34,509 bases of DNA from a bacterium (lineage in GTDB: Bacteria > Cyanobacteriota > Vampirovibrionia > Gastranaerophilales > Gastranaerophilaceae), in NCBI GenBank assembly GCA_014803505.1, contig JAAVBM010000081.1, positions 1-34,509 on the forward strand, written 5' to 3'. The notes under the pieces are model-generated. The model had not been told where the DNA came from. It did not search any database and saw only the letters and a list, made by a program, of their open reading frames with translations. The position numbers and the translations under genes are program-made. Within the stretch, counting starts at the first letter, position 1. Every line of letters starts with the position of its first letter. Shown here one piece after another: positions 1-7,196 of the stretch.

Positions 1-1
1 C

Positions 2-457
2 AGTGCTGAGGAACATGCTCAAGGCGCTGCTATTGCAATGAACCTTAGAGAAATGCAAAAATTGGGTGTTCCCGTAATTGCTATAATCTCTGGCGAAGGC
101 TGCTCAGGTGGGGCTTTAGGTTTGGCTGTTGCTAATAAAGTTTATTTATTAGAACACGCATATTATACTGTAATTTCACCTGAAGGTTGTGCGTCTATTT
201 TATGGCGTGATGCTTCTAAAAATCTTGAAGCAGCTACTGCATTAAAAATAACCGCTCCGGATTTGTTAGAACACGGTATTATTGATGGTGCAATTAAAGA
301 ACCTACAAGAGGTGCTCATACAGATTATGAATTTATGGCTGCCGAAATGAAGAAAACTATTCTTGAAGCTTTAAATGAGCTTTCCGGCATGTCTGCTGAT
401 GAACTTAGAAATCACCGTTATGATAAATTTAGAAAAATGGGTGCTTTCTTAGGCTAG
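2..457 (+). CDS. accA: Acetyl-CoA carboxylase carboxyltransferase subunit alpha (3' part)
   Basis: AccA forms, with AccD, the carboxyltransferase that moves CO2 from biotin-BCCP to acetyl-CoA, giving malonyl-CoA for fatty acid synthesis in the cytoplasm. Only the C-terminal part (about 151 codons) is in the window. The frame is open from base 2, so the ATG at 38 is internal and the true start lies upstream. Family hallmarks visible are GEGCSGGALGLAV, then VISPEGCASILWRD, KITAPDLL and GGAHxD-like (RGAHTDYE). A rho-independent terminator follows, so prmA downstream probably has its own promoter or depends on read-through. Function is secure from the conserved crotonase-fold motifs. Confidence 0.95.
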   Translation, partial: SAEEHAQGAAIAMNLREMQKLGVPVIAIISGEGCSGGALGLAVANKVYLLEHAYYTVISPEGCASILWRDASKNLEAATALKITAPDLLEHGIIDGAIKEPTRGAHTDYEFMAAEMKKTILEALNELSGMSADELRNHRYDKFRKMGAFLG

Positions 458-480
458 TAAAATTTTTTAGGTATTATAAG

Positions 481-504
481 GGTGGGTGTATTGCCCGCCT
501 TTTT
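481..504 (+). terminator. Rho-independent terminator after accA
   Basis: Six-base stem 481-486 (GGTGGG) pairs with 494-499 (CCCGCC, one G-T pair) and is followed directly by a T run. It lies 23 bases after the accA stop codon and just before the prmA ribosome binding site. Confidence 0.75.
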
Positions 505-519
505 ATTTGAGGTCAACTT

Positions 520-1443
520 ATGAATGCAAATTATTTTGAATTACAATTGAAAATTAATCCTCTAATGGAAGATATTATTTCTGAAATCTTTTTTGATAAT
601 TTTGATTGCGAAGGTGTTGTTCTTGCTGAAGAAACATACAAAGATCTTGAAATGGTGGCAACTACTGAAGGAACTTTAAAGATATTTATTCGCGCAGAAG
701 GTCAGGATTCTTATGAAGATTTAAAATATGATATTGAAAATATTCTTGATTTATCCCGAGAAGAGTTTTTGTCACGAGGATTGTCTGAGGAAGAATTGGG
801 ATCTTGGGATTTTGTATTGGAAGAAAAGAAAACTGAGGATTGGTCTCAAAAATGGAAAGAAAAGTGGGATGTAACTCATGTTACTGATAAAATCGCTGTA
901 GTTCCTGATTGGATCGAGTACGAACCTAAAGAGGGTGAAGTTGTTATTAAGCTTGAACCGGGTTGTGCTTTTGGTACCGGAACTCATCAAACAACCCAAT
1001 TATGTATGAAAGCTATTGAAAAATACCTAAAAGCCGGTGATAGAGTTGCTGATATAGGTATGGGTAGCGGTATCTTATCGATACTGGCAAAAAAATTCGG
1101 TGCAAGCTATGTTTATGGATGTGATAATGATGACACTGTAATTGACGTAGCACGTGAAAATGCGTTAAAAAATAATGTTGAATGCACTTTTGAACTGGGA
1201 ACAGCTGACAAAGTTGAAGAAAAATTCGATTTTATTTGCGCAAATATTCTACATTTTGTGCTTGCAGAAATTATGGGCGATTTGAAAAATCTTATGAAAA
1301 CAGGTGCTCTAATGTCATTGAGCGGAATTTTAGATGAAAAACGTGATATGGTAATTGAAGCATACAAAAGAGAAGGTCTGGAGTTAATAGAAGAAATTGT
1401 TCAAGACCAGTGGACATCTTTTGTTGTAAAAAGAGTGGATTAG
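520..1443 (+). CDS. prmA: Ribosomal protein L11 methyltransferase
   Basis: PrmA is a SAM-dependent enzyme that trimethylates lysines and the N-terminus of ribosomal protein L11. At 307 aa it has the usual length. The N-terminal ~120 residues match the L11-recognition domain in composition. The C-terminal Rossmann domain shows the PrmA signature FGTGTHQTT (~150-158), the SAM motif VADIGMGSGILSI, and the acidic DNDD after the second strand. CANILHFVL takes the place of the usual N-(I/L)-L-A motif. GAGG at 509-512 lies seven bases before the ATG. kdsB starts 19 bases after the stop, so the two are probably co-transcribed. Confidence 0.93.
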   Translation: MNANYFELQLKINPLMEDIISEIFFDNFDCEGVVLAEETYKDLEMVATTEGTLKIFIRAEGQDSYEDLKYDIENILDLSREEFLSRGLSEEELGSWDFVLEEKKTEDWSQKWKEKWDVTHVTDKIAVVPDWIEYEPKEGEVVIKLEPGCAFGTGTHQTTQLCMKAIEKYLKAGDRVADIGMGSGILSILAKKFGASYVYGCDNDDTVIDVARENALKNNVECTFELGTADKVEEKFDFICANILHFVLAEIMGDLKNLMKTGALMSLSGILDEKRDMVIEAYKREGLELIEEIVQDQWTSFVVKRVD

Positions 1444-1462
1444 TAATTAGAGGAGTAAAGTG

Positions 1463-2197
1463 ATGTCTAAAACAGCAATAATTATACCAGCCAGATATGG
1501 TTCTTCAAGACTTGAAGGTAAACCTTTGTTGAAAGTTATGGGTAAAAGCGTTATACAATGGGTTTATGAAAAAGCTGAGCAATCTAAACTTGCGGATATG
1601 ATTATTGTTGCAACTGATGATCAACGTATCTATGATGAGGTCAAATCATTTGGTGGTATGGTTGAAATGACTTCAGTGGAACACAAATGTGGTTCAGACA
1701 GAATAATGGAAGTTGTTAAAAGACATCCCGAAATTTCTTATATCTGTAATCTTCAAGGTGATGAACCGCTAATTAAACCGGAAAGTATTGATGATGTTAT
1801 CAGAAATGTCAAAGAAGATGATAACGCAGATATCTCAACTTTAATTAGAATTTTGACTGAAGAAGAAGAAATTAATAATCCAAATCTTGTCAAGTGTGTT
1901 ACTGATAAAAATGGATATGCGCTATATTTCTCACGTTCAAAAATCCCTTTTGAACGTAACACATCAATTGCTACTTTCTATGGGCATCTTGGAATTTATG
2001 GTTATAAACGTGCGGCTTTAGAAGCTATGACTACATTAGCTCAAACCCCTTTGGAAATGACGGAAAGCCTTGAACAGCTTAGAGCTTTAGAAAATGGTAT
2101 GCAAATAAAAACGTCAATCGTAGACTTTGTACCTGTAGGTATTGATACAAAAGAAGATTTAGACAAATTTAGACAAATCTTAGAATCTAAATTATAG
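1463..2197 (+). CDS. kdsB: 3-deoxy-manno-octulosonate cytidylyltransferase (CMP-Kdo synthetase)
   Basis: KdsB couples CTP and Kdo to CMP-Kdo, the activated sugar added to lipid A, so its presence implies an LPS-bearing Gram-negative envelope. The protein (244 aa) begins with the nucleotidyltransferase motif IIPARYGSSRLEGKPL and carries VATDD, CGSDRIMEV and LQGDEPLI, all diagnostic of KdsB. I chose the ATG at 1463 over the overlapping GTG at 1460, because AGGAG at 1451-1455 then lies seven bases upstream. It follows prmA closely and looks like the last gene of that short operon. A recognisable promoter begins soon after its stop codon. Confidence 0.94.
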   Translation: MSKTAIIIPARYGSSRLEGKPLLKVMGKSVIQWVYEKAEQSKLADMIIVATDDQRIYDEVKSFGGMVEMTSVEHKCGSDRIMEVVKRHPEISYICNLQGDEPLIKPESIDDVIRNVKEDDNADISTLIRILTEEEEINNPNLVKCVTDKNGYALYFSRSKIPFERNTSIATFYGHLGIYGYKRAALEAMTTLAQTPLEMTESLEQLRALENGMQIKTSIVDFVPVGIDTKEDLDKFRQILESKL

Positions 2198-2215
2198 AAT
2201 TTCCTAAAAACGTGC

Positions 2216-2244
2216 TTGCAATTTTTTGTAAATTAGTGTAACAT
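2216..2244 (+). promoter_or_regulatory. Promoter of the rpaB-like gene
   Basis: TTGCAA (2216-2221), a 17-base spacer and TAACAT (2239-2244) make a sigma70-type promoter about 100 bases before the regulator's ATG, giving a long AT-rich 5' leader. The spacer and -10 box are overlapped by an HLR1-like tandem repeat. Confidence 0.55.
2225..2242 (+). promoter_or_regulatory. HLR1-like RpaB binding site 1
   Basis: TTTGTAAATTAGTGTAAC reads, on the other strand, as GTTACACTAATTTACAAA. The cyanobacterial HLR1 consensus bound by RpaB is (G/T)TTACA(T/A)(T/A)NN(G/T)TTACA(T/A)(T/A). Only one position departs from it. The site overlaps the -10 box of the rpaB-like gene's promoter, a position suited to negative autoregulation. 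Confidence 0.55.
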
Positions 2245-2308
2245 AATGTTATAAAAATATAAAAAAATAAACATAACGTAATATTTTTGTGTTTTTGTGT
2301 AATGAATT

Positions 2309-2326
2309 TATGTAAGATTTTGTAAA
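2309..2326 (+). promoter_or_regulatory. HLR1-like RpaB binding site 2
   Basis: TATGTAAGATTTTGTAAA is a second tandem TGTAA repeat with the same 10-base period and two-base gap. It matches HLR1 (reverse orientation) with one mismatch. It lies in the 5' leader, 19 bases before the rpaB-like ATG. Confidence 0.5.
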
Positions 2327-2344
2327 GTAAGTAAGGAAAAGACT

Positions 2345-3094
2345 ATGTCAGAAAATGTTGAAATGACTAATGAAACAGAAGATCGTCAAAGGATTCTCTT
2401 GGCTGATGACGAATCAAGTATAAGACGTATTTTAGAAACTCGTCTTAAAATGGCAGGTTATGATGTGTATACTGCACAAGATGGCGAAGAAGCAGTAGCT
2501 TCATTCAATAAATATAATCCGGATTTAGTGGTATTAGATGTAATGATGCCTAAAATGGATGGTTATGGTGTAACAAGAGAAATCAGAAGATCATCAGATG
2601 TTCCTATTATCATTTTAACAGCTTTAGGTGATGTATCAGAAAGAATTACCGGTTTAGAACTTGGTGCTGATGACTATGTAATCAAACCTTTCAGCCCTAA
2701 AGAATTGGAAGCTCGTGTAAAAGCTGTATTAAGAAGAACTAATAACAGAGAAATGGTTACTCCATCAGGAAAGGTTACTAAGAATGTTATTACAACAGGA
2801 AATATTAAAATTGATACAGCACGACGTCAAGTTTATAGAAAAAATGAACGTATCAGATTAACTGGTATGGAATTCAGCTTGTTAGAATTATTAGTAAACA
2901 ATTCAGGACAAGCATTTTCCAGAAATGAAATTTTACAACACGTATGGGCATATCCGCCAGATCACAGAATCGATACTCGTGTAGTAGATGTTCATATTTC
3001 AAGATTACGTTCTAAATTGGAAACAGATCCAGCAAATCCTGAGTTAATCTTAACCGCACGTGGTATTGGATATATGTTTCAAAGAATTAATTAG
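2345..3094 (+). CDS. rpaB: OmpR/PhoB-family response regulator, RpaB-like
   Basis: This 249-aa two-component response regulator has a receiver domain (about 16-130) with acidic pair D21/D22, phospho-acceptor D65 in LVVLDVMMPKMDGYG and K114 in YVIKPFSPKE. A winged-helix DNA-binding domain (about 150-248) follows, with the usual DTRVVDVHISRLRSKL and TARGIGYMF. The stretch SIRRILETRLKMAGYDV and ITGLELGADDYVIKPFSPKELEARVKAVLRR closely follow cyanobacterial RpaB/Ycf27, which binds HLR1 sites and is phosphorylated by Hik33/NblS. Two HLR1-like sites precede the gene, suggesting autoregulation. No kinase gene is adjacent; the PAS-PAS kinase at 8.1-9.6 kb is a possible but unproven partner. AGGAAAA lies just before the ATG. 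Confidence 0.85.
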   Translation: MSENVEMTNETEDRQRILLADDESSIRRILETRLKMAGYDVYTAQDGEEAVASFNKYNPDLVVLDVMMPKMDGYGVTREIRRSSDVPIIILTALGDVSERITGLELGADDYVIKPFSPKELEARVKAVLRRTNNREMVTPSGKVTKNVITTGNIKIDTARRQVYRKNERIRLTGMEFSLLELLVNNSGQAFSRNEILQHVWAYPPDHRIDTRVVDVHISRLRSKLETDPANPELILTARGIGYMFQRIN

Positions 3095-3103
3095 GTAATA
3101 AAA

Positions 3104-3129
3104 AGTCATCGTTTATCGGTGACTTTTTT
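3104..3129 (+). terminator. Terminator after the rpaB-like gene
   Basis: Stem AGTCATCG (3104-3111) pairs with CGGTGACT (3117-3124), loop of five bases, followed by five T. It ends ten bases before the next gene's ATG. Confidence 0.8.
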
Positions 3130-3139
3130 AGGAGTAATT

Positions 3140-3619
3140 ATGTTTTCAGCAGTTGAATATGATGATTTAATGAAGCAGATAGGTATAGTATCTCTTTGTT
3201 GTTTATTTGTATTTGTAGCTTGGGAAATAATTCAAGATTGTAATACAATTAAGTCAGAAGTTTTGACTTGCAGTAGTGGTAAGTTCTATTGTGAATCTAG
3301 TGCTACAAATATATATAATAATACTTCTGATATGAGATTACCGGATTCAAATTTAATAAAAAATATAAGAATAAAGAAATCTTCAAAAGTATTTATTCAT
3401 TCGAAACGGAGACCTTCGTATCATCGGCGCTCTCATTTACATTGGGATTTAAAGGATCGCGATGTGTATGTTCTTTATTATGTTACTTCAAGTGGTAAGT
3501 CAGGAAAATTATTAAAAACTGAATTTTCTAATAAGCTAGAGGCAGAACGAGTTAGTAAAGAATTAAAACAATTATTTTTAGAAAATAAAAAAACAATAAT
3601 ATATAAAGTTGAGCAATAG
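3140..3619 (+). CDS. Small single-pass membrane protein of unknown function
   Basis: I do not recognise this 159-aa protein. Residues ~10-30 (IGIVSLCCLFVFVAWEII) form one likely transmembrane helix without a clear signal-peptidase site. A polar C-terminal part follows, with a basic patch (SKRRPSYHRRSHLHW) and an end rich in Lys and Glu that resembles a small alpha/beta domain (DVYVLYYVTSSGKSGKLLKTEF). ATG 3140 is preferred to a GTG at 3119, because that codon lies inside the upstream terminator and AGGAG at 3130-3134 serves 3140. With the terminator only ten bases upstream, expression would come from read-through or an unseen promoter. Confidence 0.7.
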   Translation: MFSAVEYDDLMKQIGIVSLCCLFVFVAWEIIQDCNTIKSEVLTCSSGKFYCESSATNIYNNTSDMRLPDSNLIKNIRIKKSSKVFIHSKRRPSYHRRSHLHWDLKDRDVYVLYYVTSSGKSGKLLKTEFSNKLEAERVSKELKQLFLENKKTIIYKVEQ

Positions 3620-3621
3620 AC

Positions 3622-3649
3622 TAGACAAAAAATATTTTCGTGGTACGAT
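3622..3649 (+). promoter_or_regulatory. Promoter of tRNA-His
   Basis: TAGACA (3622-3627), a 16-base spacer and TACGAT (3644-3649) lie 16 bases before the tRNA. Confidence 0.6.
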
Positions 3650-3664
3650 GGAAAAGTAACAAAT

Positions 3665-3741
3665 GGCGCCTGTCGTCAAGCGGTTAAGACCTCGGATTGT
3701 GGTTCCGATATGCATGGGTTCGAATCCCATCAGGCGCCCCA
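3665..3741 (+). tRNA. tRNA-His (GTG)
   Basis: The full cloverleaf is present: acceptor GCGCCTG paired with CAGGCGC, anticodon stem TCGGA/TCCGA around loop TTGTGGT (anticodon GTG), and T-arm with GGTTCGAATCC. The extra G(-1) at 3665 pairs with discriminator C73, the identity element of histidine tRNA, and CCA is encoded. A promoter and a terminator flank it as a single-gene unit. Confidence 0.96.
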
Positions 3742-3753
3742 TTTAAAGAAATT

Positions 3754-3773
3754 GCACCTTCGGGTGCTTTTTT
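3754..3773 (+). terminator. Terminator of tRNA-His
   Basis: GCACC (3754-3758), TTCG tetraloop and GGTGC (3763-3767), followed by six T. The remaining stretch to the next gene (3774-3995) is AT-rich. I see only the HLR1-like repeat in it. Confidence 0.85.
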
Positions 3774-3907
3774 ATTAGGTATGATAAAGGTTTTGATGGC
3801 TAGAACAAGTAGTTATTGTTGAATTTTATTCATACTTTAAATATTCGTATTTTATATTTTTAATCATTTTTATATTATGAAACTTTGTTTTTCATTGAAG
3901 GATTGTT

Positions 3908-3925
3908 GTTACTTATTGTTACAAA
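3908..3925 (+). promoter_or_regulatory. HLR1-like site upstream of the EF-hand/transglycosylase gene
   Basis: GTTACTTATTGTTACAAA matches the HLR1 consensus in the forward orientation with a single mismatch (T for A at position 6). It lies 70 bases upstream of the next ATG, in otherwise featureless AT-rich DNA. I could not place a convincing -10/-35 pair beside it. Confidence 0.4.
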
Positions 3926-3995
3926 TTATACGTTTATATTAAAGCTTTCTGTATAGCCTGCCGTAAATATTTTTGTGATATGAGGTTTAGTAAAT

Positions 3996-5297
3996 ATGGA
4001 AATTAATGGTAGAAACTATAATTTTAAAGAAACTAAAAATGATATAAGTTATAATGATTTCGGTGTCAAAGATAAAAAATTGAAAAATATATTTGATCAC
4101 TTTGACGCAAATAAGGATGGTAAGCTTTCGGCTGAAGAGCTGGATACTGCTTTTAAGATTTTTTCTGATATGGACAATACTGGAGGCTTTTCGAATAAGA
4201 AACTCTCAGATGAAGAAGTAACTGCAGGAATATTGGCACTCCCTAAATCTGCAAGAATTTCAGTTGACGCGATGAAAACTTTTATTACTCGATTGGTTAC
4301 AATAAACAATGGTAAAAATGTTGCACAAGATATTTATAAACAAATTGATGGTATTAGTTGGTATAAAAATACAATTGAGAAGTTAAAAAGTATAAATAAA
4401 GATAATGTAATTGAGGTATGGAAATCCTATTCAAACGTAAGTAAGAATGATGAATCTTTGGCTTCTGCTATTGATAATGAAATCAAGCTTGATGTTGAAG
4501 AAGTAAAAATTTATATTTGTAAACCTCTTGTTGCCAGAGCACAACAGGCGGGTGTTGCTTGTGGTGATTATTCTAAGTTTAAAAATATTGATGAGGTAAA
4601 TAAATTTATTGAATTTACAATTCAGAGAATTGAAAATGTAGAAAATAAAAAATTAGTAAATGACTTTAAAAAAGAAACACCATTTGATTCTACAGATTAT
4701 CCACAATATGAAAATGTTTTATCATATGTAGAAAAAGCTGCCAAATCGCATAAAAACAATCTTAACGAAAATCAGATGAAAGATATTACAAAAATGGTTG
4801 TCCTTGCATGTAAGAAGTATAATATTTCTGAAATATCCCCTATTATAGCCCAAATGTTGGGTACTGAATCCGGCGGATTTGTCTTCGATGAACGGTCTAT
4901 GGATCCGGATTTGATTTATAAAGGTGTTATGCAAGTTGATTATGAAACTTGTTGCTGTGTTTTGAATAAGAGAGAGCCTATGCAAATTGGTAAGACTATT
5001 TATGGTAAGAAGTCTGATGAGGTTTATAATGCTTGGCATGATGCTCATTTTAGTCAAGATGAAGCTTTAATTGAAAAGATTAGAGCTAAATATCCTAATC
5101 CAAGTGATCTTTATGAAGCTATTAAAGCTGATGTTGAGTTAGGACTTGAAATAGGTATATTAGCTTATAAAGCAAAATTAAGTCAGGCTAAAGGTAATGT
5201 TAAAGAAGCCGTAGCTTTGTATTGCGGAGCAAATTATTCATGTGATTTTAGTACTGTTCCTGCAAAATTAGATATAAAACCAAAGGAGAAAAAATAA
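3996..5297 (+). CDS. EF-hand protein with lytic-transglycosylase-like C-terminal domain
   Basis: The 433-aa protein starts with a canonical calcium-binding EF-hand loop at residues 37-48 (DANKDGKLSAEE: D37, N39, D41, S45, E48). A second, degenerate Asp-rich segment around 57-70 follows. Residues ~265-420 resemble the SLT lytic transglycosylase fold: E291 in GTESGGF is the candidate catalytic acid, followed by YKGVMQVDYET (compare G-L-M-Q-V) and ALYCGANY (compare A-Y-N-A-G). The family cleaves peptidoglycan glycan strands. I see no signal peptide, which is odd for a wall hydrolase, so export by another route or a phage-like use is possible. GAGG at 3981-3984 is a weak ribosome site. An HLR1-like repeat lies upstream. 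Confidence 0.7.
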   Translation: MEINGRNYNFKETKNDISYNDFGVKDKKLKNIFDHFDANKDGKLSAEELDTAFKIFSDMDNTGGFSNKKLSDEEVTAGILALPKSARISVDAMKTFITRLVTINNGKNVAQDIYKQIDGISWYKNTIEKLKSINKDNVIEVWKSYSNVSKNDESLASAIDNEIKLDVEEVKIYICKPLVARAQQAGVACGDYSKFKNIDEVNKFIEFTIQRIENVENKKLVNDFKKETPFDSTDYPQYENVLSYVEKAAKSHKNNLNENQMKDITKMVVLACKKYNISEISPIIAQMLGTESGGFVFDERSMDPDLIYKGVMQVDYETCCCVLNKREPMQIGKTIYGKKSDEVYNAWHDAHFSQDEALIEKIRAKYPNPSDLYEAIKADVELGLEIGILAYKAKLSQAKGNVKEAVALYCGANYSCDFSTVPAKLDIKPKEKK

Positions 5298-5399
5298 TCT
5301 TTGGAGGTAAGTGCAGTAAGCTCTCTAGAGTTGCCAATACATTGTAATATGATTGGTACAAGATTCTTTTATTAAAAATGAAATTTGGAGATGATTTTA

Positions 5400-5717
5400 A
5401 TGAATAAGTATTTAGTTAGTATTGTATGTATATTGTTATTTTCAGCACAACAAGTTTTAGCGAATCCTATCTCGCCAAGTTGTTCATATAAGGGAATTCC
5501 ATTATATGGTCGTGTGAAAGTTGTGGATAGTCTTGCGGATTTCAATGTAAGACGGGTTTCTTCAATGGAAGATTTAAAAGTAAAACAAGTTTCATCTTTT
5601 GCCAACAGCTGTGGACGCTGGCAATTTGTAGATTCTTTCCCTGATTTTACTATTAAATATGTAGATTCAATTGCTGATTTTAGTATAAGATTTGTTGATT
5701 CCCTAGAAGGTATTTAA
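5400..5717 (+). CDS. Small secreted protein with ~11-residue repeats
   Basis: This 105-aa protein has a clear Sec signal peptide (MNKYLVSIVCILLFSAQQVLA, cleavage near A21). The rest is built of a degenerate 11-residue unit with pattern V-D-S-x-A-D-F-x-I/V-x-x: VDSLADFNVRR, VSSMEDLKVKQ, VSSFANSCGRWQF (with an insertion), VDSFPDFTIKY, VDSIADFSIRF, VDSLEGI. Alternating hydrophobics suggest a small beta-helix or stacked-hairpin fold in the periplasm or outside the cell. I do not recognise the function. ATG 5400 is chosen because GGAG at 5387-5390 lies nine bases upstream; TTG 5385 and ATG 5391 overlap that site. It converges on the mutase gene with a six-base gap. Confidence 0.75.
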   Translation: MNKYLVSIVCILLFSAQQVLANPISPSCSYKGIPLYGRVKVVDSLADFNVRRVSSMEDLKVKQVSSFANSCGRWQFVDSFPDFTIKYVDSIADFSIRFVDSLEGI

Positions 5718-5723
5718 CTAATC

Positions 5724-7154
5724 TTAGCCTGTAATTTTAGCATTAACGCATTTGTCTAAGAATGATGTCATTACATTTTTGAAATTTTCGCATTCTGTTT
5801 TATTGCAAGCTTCAAATCTCAATGTGAAAACTGGTTCAGTGTTACTTTGTCTTATTAGAGCAAAACCACCATCAAATACGATTCTCATACCGTCTAGTGT
5901 TACAATTTCTTTTATTTGAGAGCCAAACATATCAGGATTTGTTTGAACTTCATTTTTCATTGCCTCAAGAACTTCTTTTTTTAAATGATTTGGACAAGGA
6001 AAACGAACTTCATCACTTGTATAAACTTTATTGAATGGTTCTAGGATATCTTCAAGCTTGAAATTTGGATTTTGCTTTTTATTTTTAGCAATAATTTCAA
6101 TAATTCTGCAGCCTGCATAAATAGCATCATCAAATCCGTAGTATCTGTCTTTGAAGAATGTATGACCACTCATTTCTCCGCCTAATACAGCGTTAGTTTC
6201 TTTCATTTTTTCTTTGATATATCCGTGTCCGGTTTTAGCCATTACAGCATTACCACCTGCATTGTTGATTGTGTCGTAAAGGACTTGTGAACATTTTACT
6301 TCAGATACAATGGTTGGTTTTGAATCAATTATATCCATAGCGTAAATCAAAAGAAGTTTGTCTCCGGTAAGAGGAGTTCCGTTAGAATCTACAAGCCCGA
6401 TTCTGTCGCTATCTCCATCATATGCGATACCAACATCGGCATTGTTATCAAGAACTGTTTTAGAAAGAGTTTCAAGAGTTGATAATACGCTTGGATTTGG
6501 GTGGTGATTTGGAAATCTTCCATCAGGTTCAGAGAATAGTTCTATAACTTCGCAGCCAAGCACTTTGTATAATTGAGGTCCTACAATTCCGCCTGTTGCA
6601 TTTGCACTGTCTACAACAACTTTAATGCCTTCTCCTATCTTTCCGAACTTCTCTTTCATCTCTTGAATATATTCCGGAATTATTTCGGTTGAATAATCTT
6701 TTACTTTAATGTCTTCAGGCAAAGATTTCCAGTTAGCGAACGTTAATTCTTTAACTTCTTTGATTTGTAGTTCATTTAATGTTTGTCTGTTGTAAGTCAT
6801 CTTTAATCCATTGTATTCACTAGGATTGTGGCTGGCTGTGATAATCATTGCTCCGTCAAGGTTATGTGCAACTTCAGAATAATATCCGATAGGTGTTGGA
6901 GCAAGTCCAAGGTCTTCAATATGTTGAACTCCTGAATCTTCAAGTCCTTTTATTAAAACTTTTTTTAAAGATGGAGAATGTAATCTTGCATCCATACAAA
7001 CACTAATGTATAAATCTTTTGATTCTTTTCCGTTTTGAGCTGAAAGCCAGTTTACATAGCTCAAACCTATATTATAGAAAAGTTCTTCTGTAATATCATC
7101 ATTATAAATTCCTCTAATATCATTTTTACCAAAGGCGTGTTCATATTTTTGCAT
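5724..7154 (-). CDS. Phosphomannomutase/phosphoglucomutase
   Basis: This alpha-D-phosphohexomutase (476 aa) interconverts hexose 1- and 6-phosphates, supplying GDP-mannose or UDP-glucose precursors for surface polysaccharide. All four active-site loops are visible: phosphoserine loop TASHNPSEYNGLK with S108, metal loop DGDSDR with D246, D248 and D250, sugar-specificity loop GEMSGH (326-331) and phosphate-binding loop RQSNTEPVFTLRFEA near 440-455. The GEMSGH form is typical of the PMM/PGM (AlgC/ManB-like) group, so either hexose is possible. GGGAGA precedes the ATG. The gene is divergent from the ABC permease with only 42 bases between them, and the permease's -35 box lies just ahead of this gene's start codon. 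Confidence 0.9.
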   Translation of the reverse strand: MQKYEHAFGKNDIRGIYNDDITEELFYNIGLSYVNWLSAQNGKESKDLYISVCMDARLHSPSLKKVLIKGLEDSGVQHIEDLGLAPTPIGYYSEVAHNLDGAMIITASHNPSEYNGLKMTYNRQTLNELQIKEVKELTFANWKSLPEDIKVKDYSTEIIPEYIQEMKEKFGKIGEGIKVVVDSANATGGIVGPQLYKVLGCEVIELFSEPDGRFPNHHPNPSVLSTLETLSKTVLDNNADVGIAYDGDSDRIGLVDSNGTPLTGDKLLLIYAMDIIDSKPTIVSEVKCSQVLYDTINNAGGNAVMAKTGHGYIKEKMKETNAVLGGEMSGHTFFKDRYYGFDDAIYAGCRIIEIIAKNKKQNPNFKLEDILEPFNKVYTSDEVRFPCPNHLKKEVLEAMKNEVQTNPDMFGSQIKEIVTLDGMRIVFDGGFALIRQSNTEPVFTLRFEACNKTECENFKNVMTSFLDKCVNAKITG

Positions 7155-7156
7155 AA

Positions 7157-7185
7157 TTCACATCTCCCAATTTTTTCAATATAAT
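7157..7185 (+). promoter_or_regulatory. Promoter of the ABC permease gene
   Basis: TTCACA (7157-7162), a 17-base spacer and a perfect TATAAT (7180-7185). The predicted transcription start is about 7192, only some five bases before the ATG at 7197. Confidence 0.6.
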
Positions 7186-7196
7186 AGAATCATACC

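Noticed and set aside
3119-3139. GTG at 3119 as start of the 159-aa membrane protein
   Set aside because: It lies within the stem of the upstream terminator and lacks a ribosome site; ATG 3140 has AGGAG.
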